From Fidelibacterota bacterium (GTDB lineage: Bacteria; Fidelibacterota; JAANXI01), in contig JAANXI010000077.1 of the NCBI GenBank assembly GCA_018263365.1, positions 1-6,338 on the forward strand: a stretch of DNA of 6,338 bases, in the 5' to 3' direction. Below the pieces are notes generated by a model that saw only the letters and a list, made by a program, of their open reading frames with translations, was not told the origin of the DNA and did not search any database. Positions 6,117 through 6,338 of the stretch are shown piece after piece. Made by a program: the position numbers and the translations under genes. How positions within the stretch are numbered: the first letter of the stretch is position 1; each line of letters begins with the position of its first letter.

Positions 6117-6338
6117 ACTTTCCCAATTTTTTCTTCAAATACCGCAGTTATACGCCGATTCCGCTGATCCTCATTTTACTGTATCAGGCAGCGCCGTCAA
6201 TGCCCTGGCTCCTCGTTGGGATCGGCTTTGTCATCCTTGGAGAGGGTATCCGGTTTTGGGCGATTCTGCACGCAGGTGGTGCTACCCGCACGCGAAATGT
6301 CGGTGCGAATTCCCTGGTGACGGCGGGACCGTACGGCT
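6113..6338 (+). CDS. Isoprenylcysteine carboxyl methyltransferase-like (ICMT/PEMT) membrane protein, 5' part only
   Basis: The first 75 codons are present; the gene runs off the right edge. The ATG overlaps the preceding TGA (ATGA), so it is coupled to the dehydrogenase gene. The protein starts MNFPNFFFKYRSYTPIPLIL. It has two hydrophobic segments (about residues 15-28 and 32-46), followed by GEGIRFWAILHAGG, TRTRN, and LVTAGPYG at the cut. The 'L.T.GPY...RNP.YLG' region typical of ICMT/phospholipid-methyltransferase-like proteins would follow. Such proteins use S-adenosylmethionine at the membrane, or are uncharacterised members of the same fold. The SAM-binding C-terminal half is not visible, so activity cannot be judged. 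Adjacency to a possible lipid A sugar dehydrogenase suggests an envelope-related role, which is inference. Confidence 0.75.
   Translation, partial: MNFPNFFFKYRSYTPIPLILILLYQAAPSMPWLLVGIGFVILGEGIRFWAILHAGGATRTRNVGANSLVTAGPYG

Overview
This window is a contig end from what looks like a Gram-negative bacterium of moderate GC content. Most likely it belongs to the broad Bacteroidota/Calditrichota/Marinimicrobia-type assemblage, but the placement is a guess. It rests on weak or absent Shine-Dalgarno sites, short palindromic repeats between genes, and a sugar-nucleotide-type Gfo/Idh gene of the kind found near lipid A genes. No rRNA, tRNA, CRISPR array, transposase or phage gene is visible.

Left end (1-455, + strand). 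The first 16 bases match the 3' end of an Illumina TruSeq adapter, so they are not genomic. They run into a fragment of a hybrid histidine kinase: the second half of the HisKA dimerisation domain and the very start of the ATPase domain. At about base 235-240 the sequence jumps, with a frame change, to the phosphoacceptor aspartate of a receiver domain. Most of the ATPase domain and the first half of the receiver are missing. With the adapter at the contig end, an assembly error is at least as likely as a real deletion. Bases 456-716 hold no gene but contain a degenerate inverted repeat.

Middle (717-4790, - strand). Four tightly packed genes read leftward as a probable operon: a secreted 5'-nucleotidase/metallophosphatase, a DUF72 (YecE-like) protein, a CPBP (CAAX-like) membrane protease, and a soluble protein resembling tocopherol cyclase/lipocalin-type proteins. 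The junctions are 3 bp, an 8 bp overlap, and 17 bp. The four proteins have no obvious shared pathway.

Divergent intergenic region (4791-5126). These 336 bp hold a 13-bp palindrome near the operon start, four 8-bp tandem units, and a cluster of hairpins resembling dispersed REP-like repeats.

Right end (5127-6338, + strand). A Gfo/Idh/MocA dehydrogenase, possibly a UDP-GlcNAc 3-dehydrogenase (GnnA-like) enzyme of lipid A synthesis, overlaps by 4 bp the start of an isoprenylcysteine-methyltransferase-like membrane protein that runs off the window. I see mostly ordinary chromosomal housekeeping or accessory genes and no convincing new system. The points most worth a second look are the artefactual left end, the mixed four-gene operon with its tocopherol-cyclase-like member, and the repeat-rich divergent promoter region.
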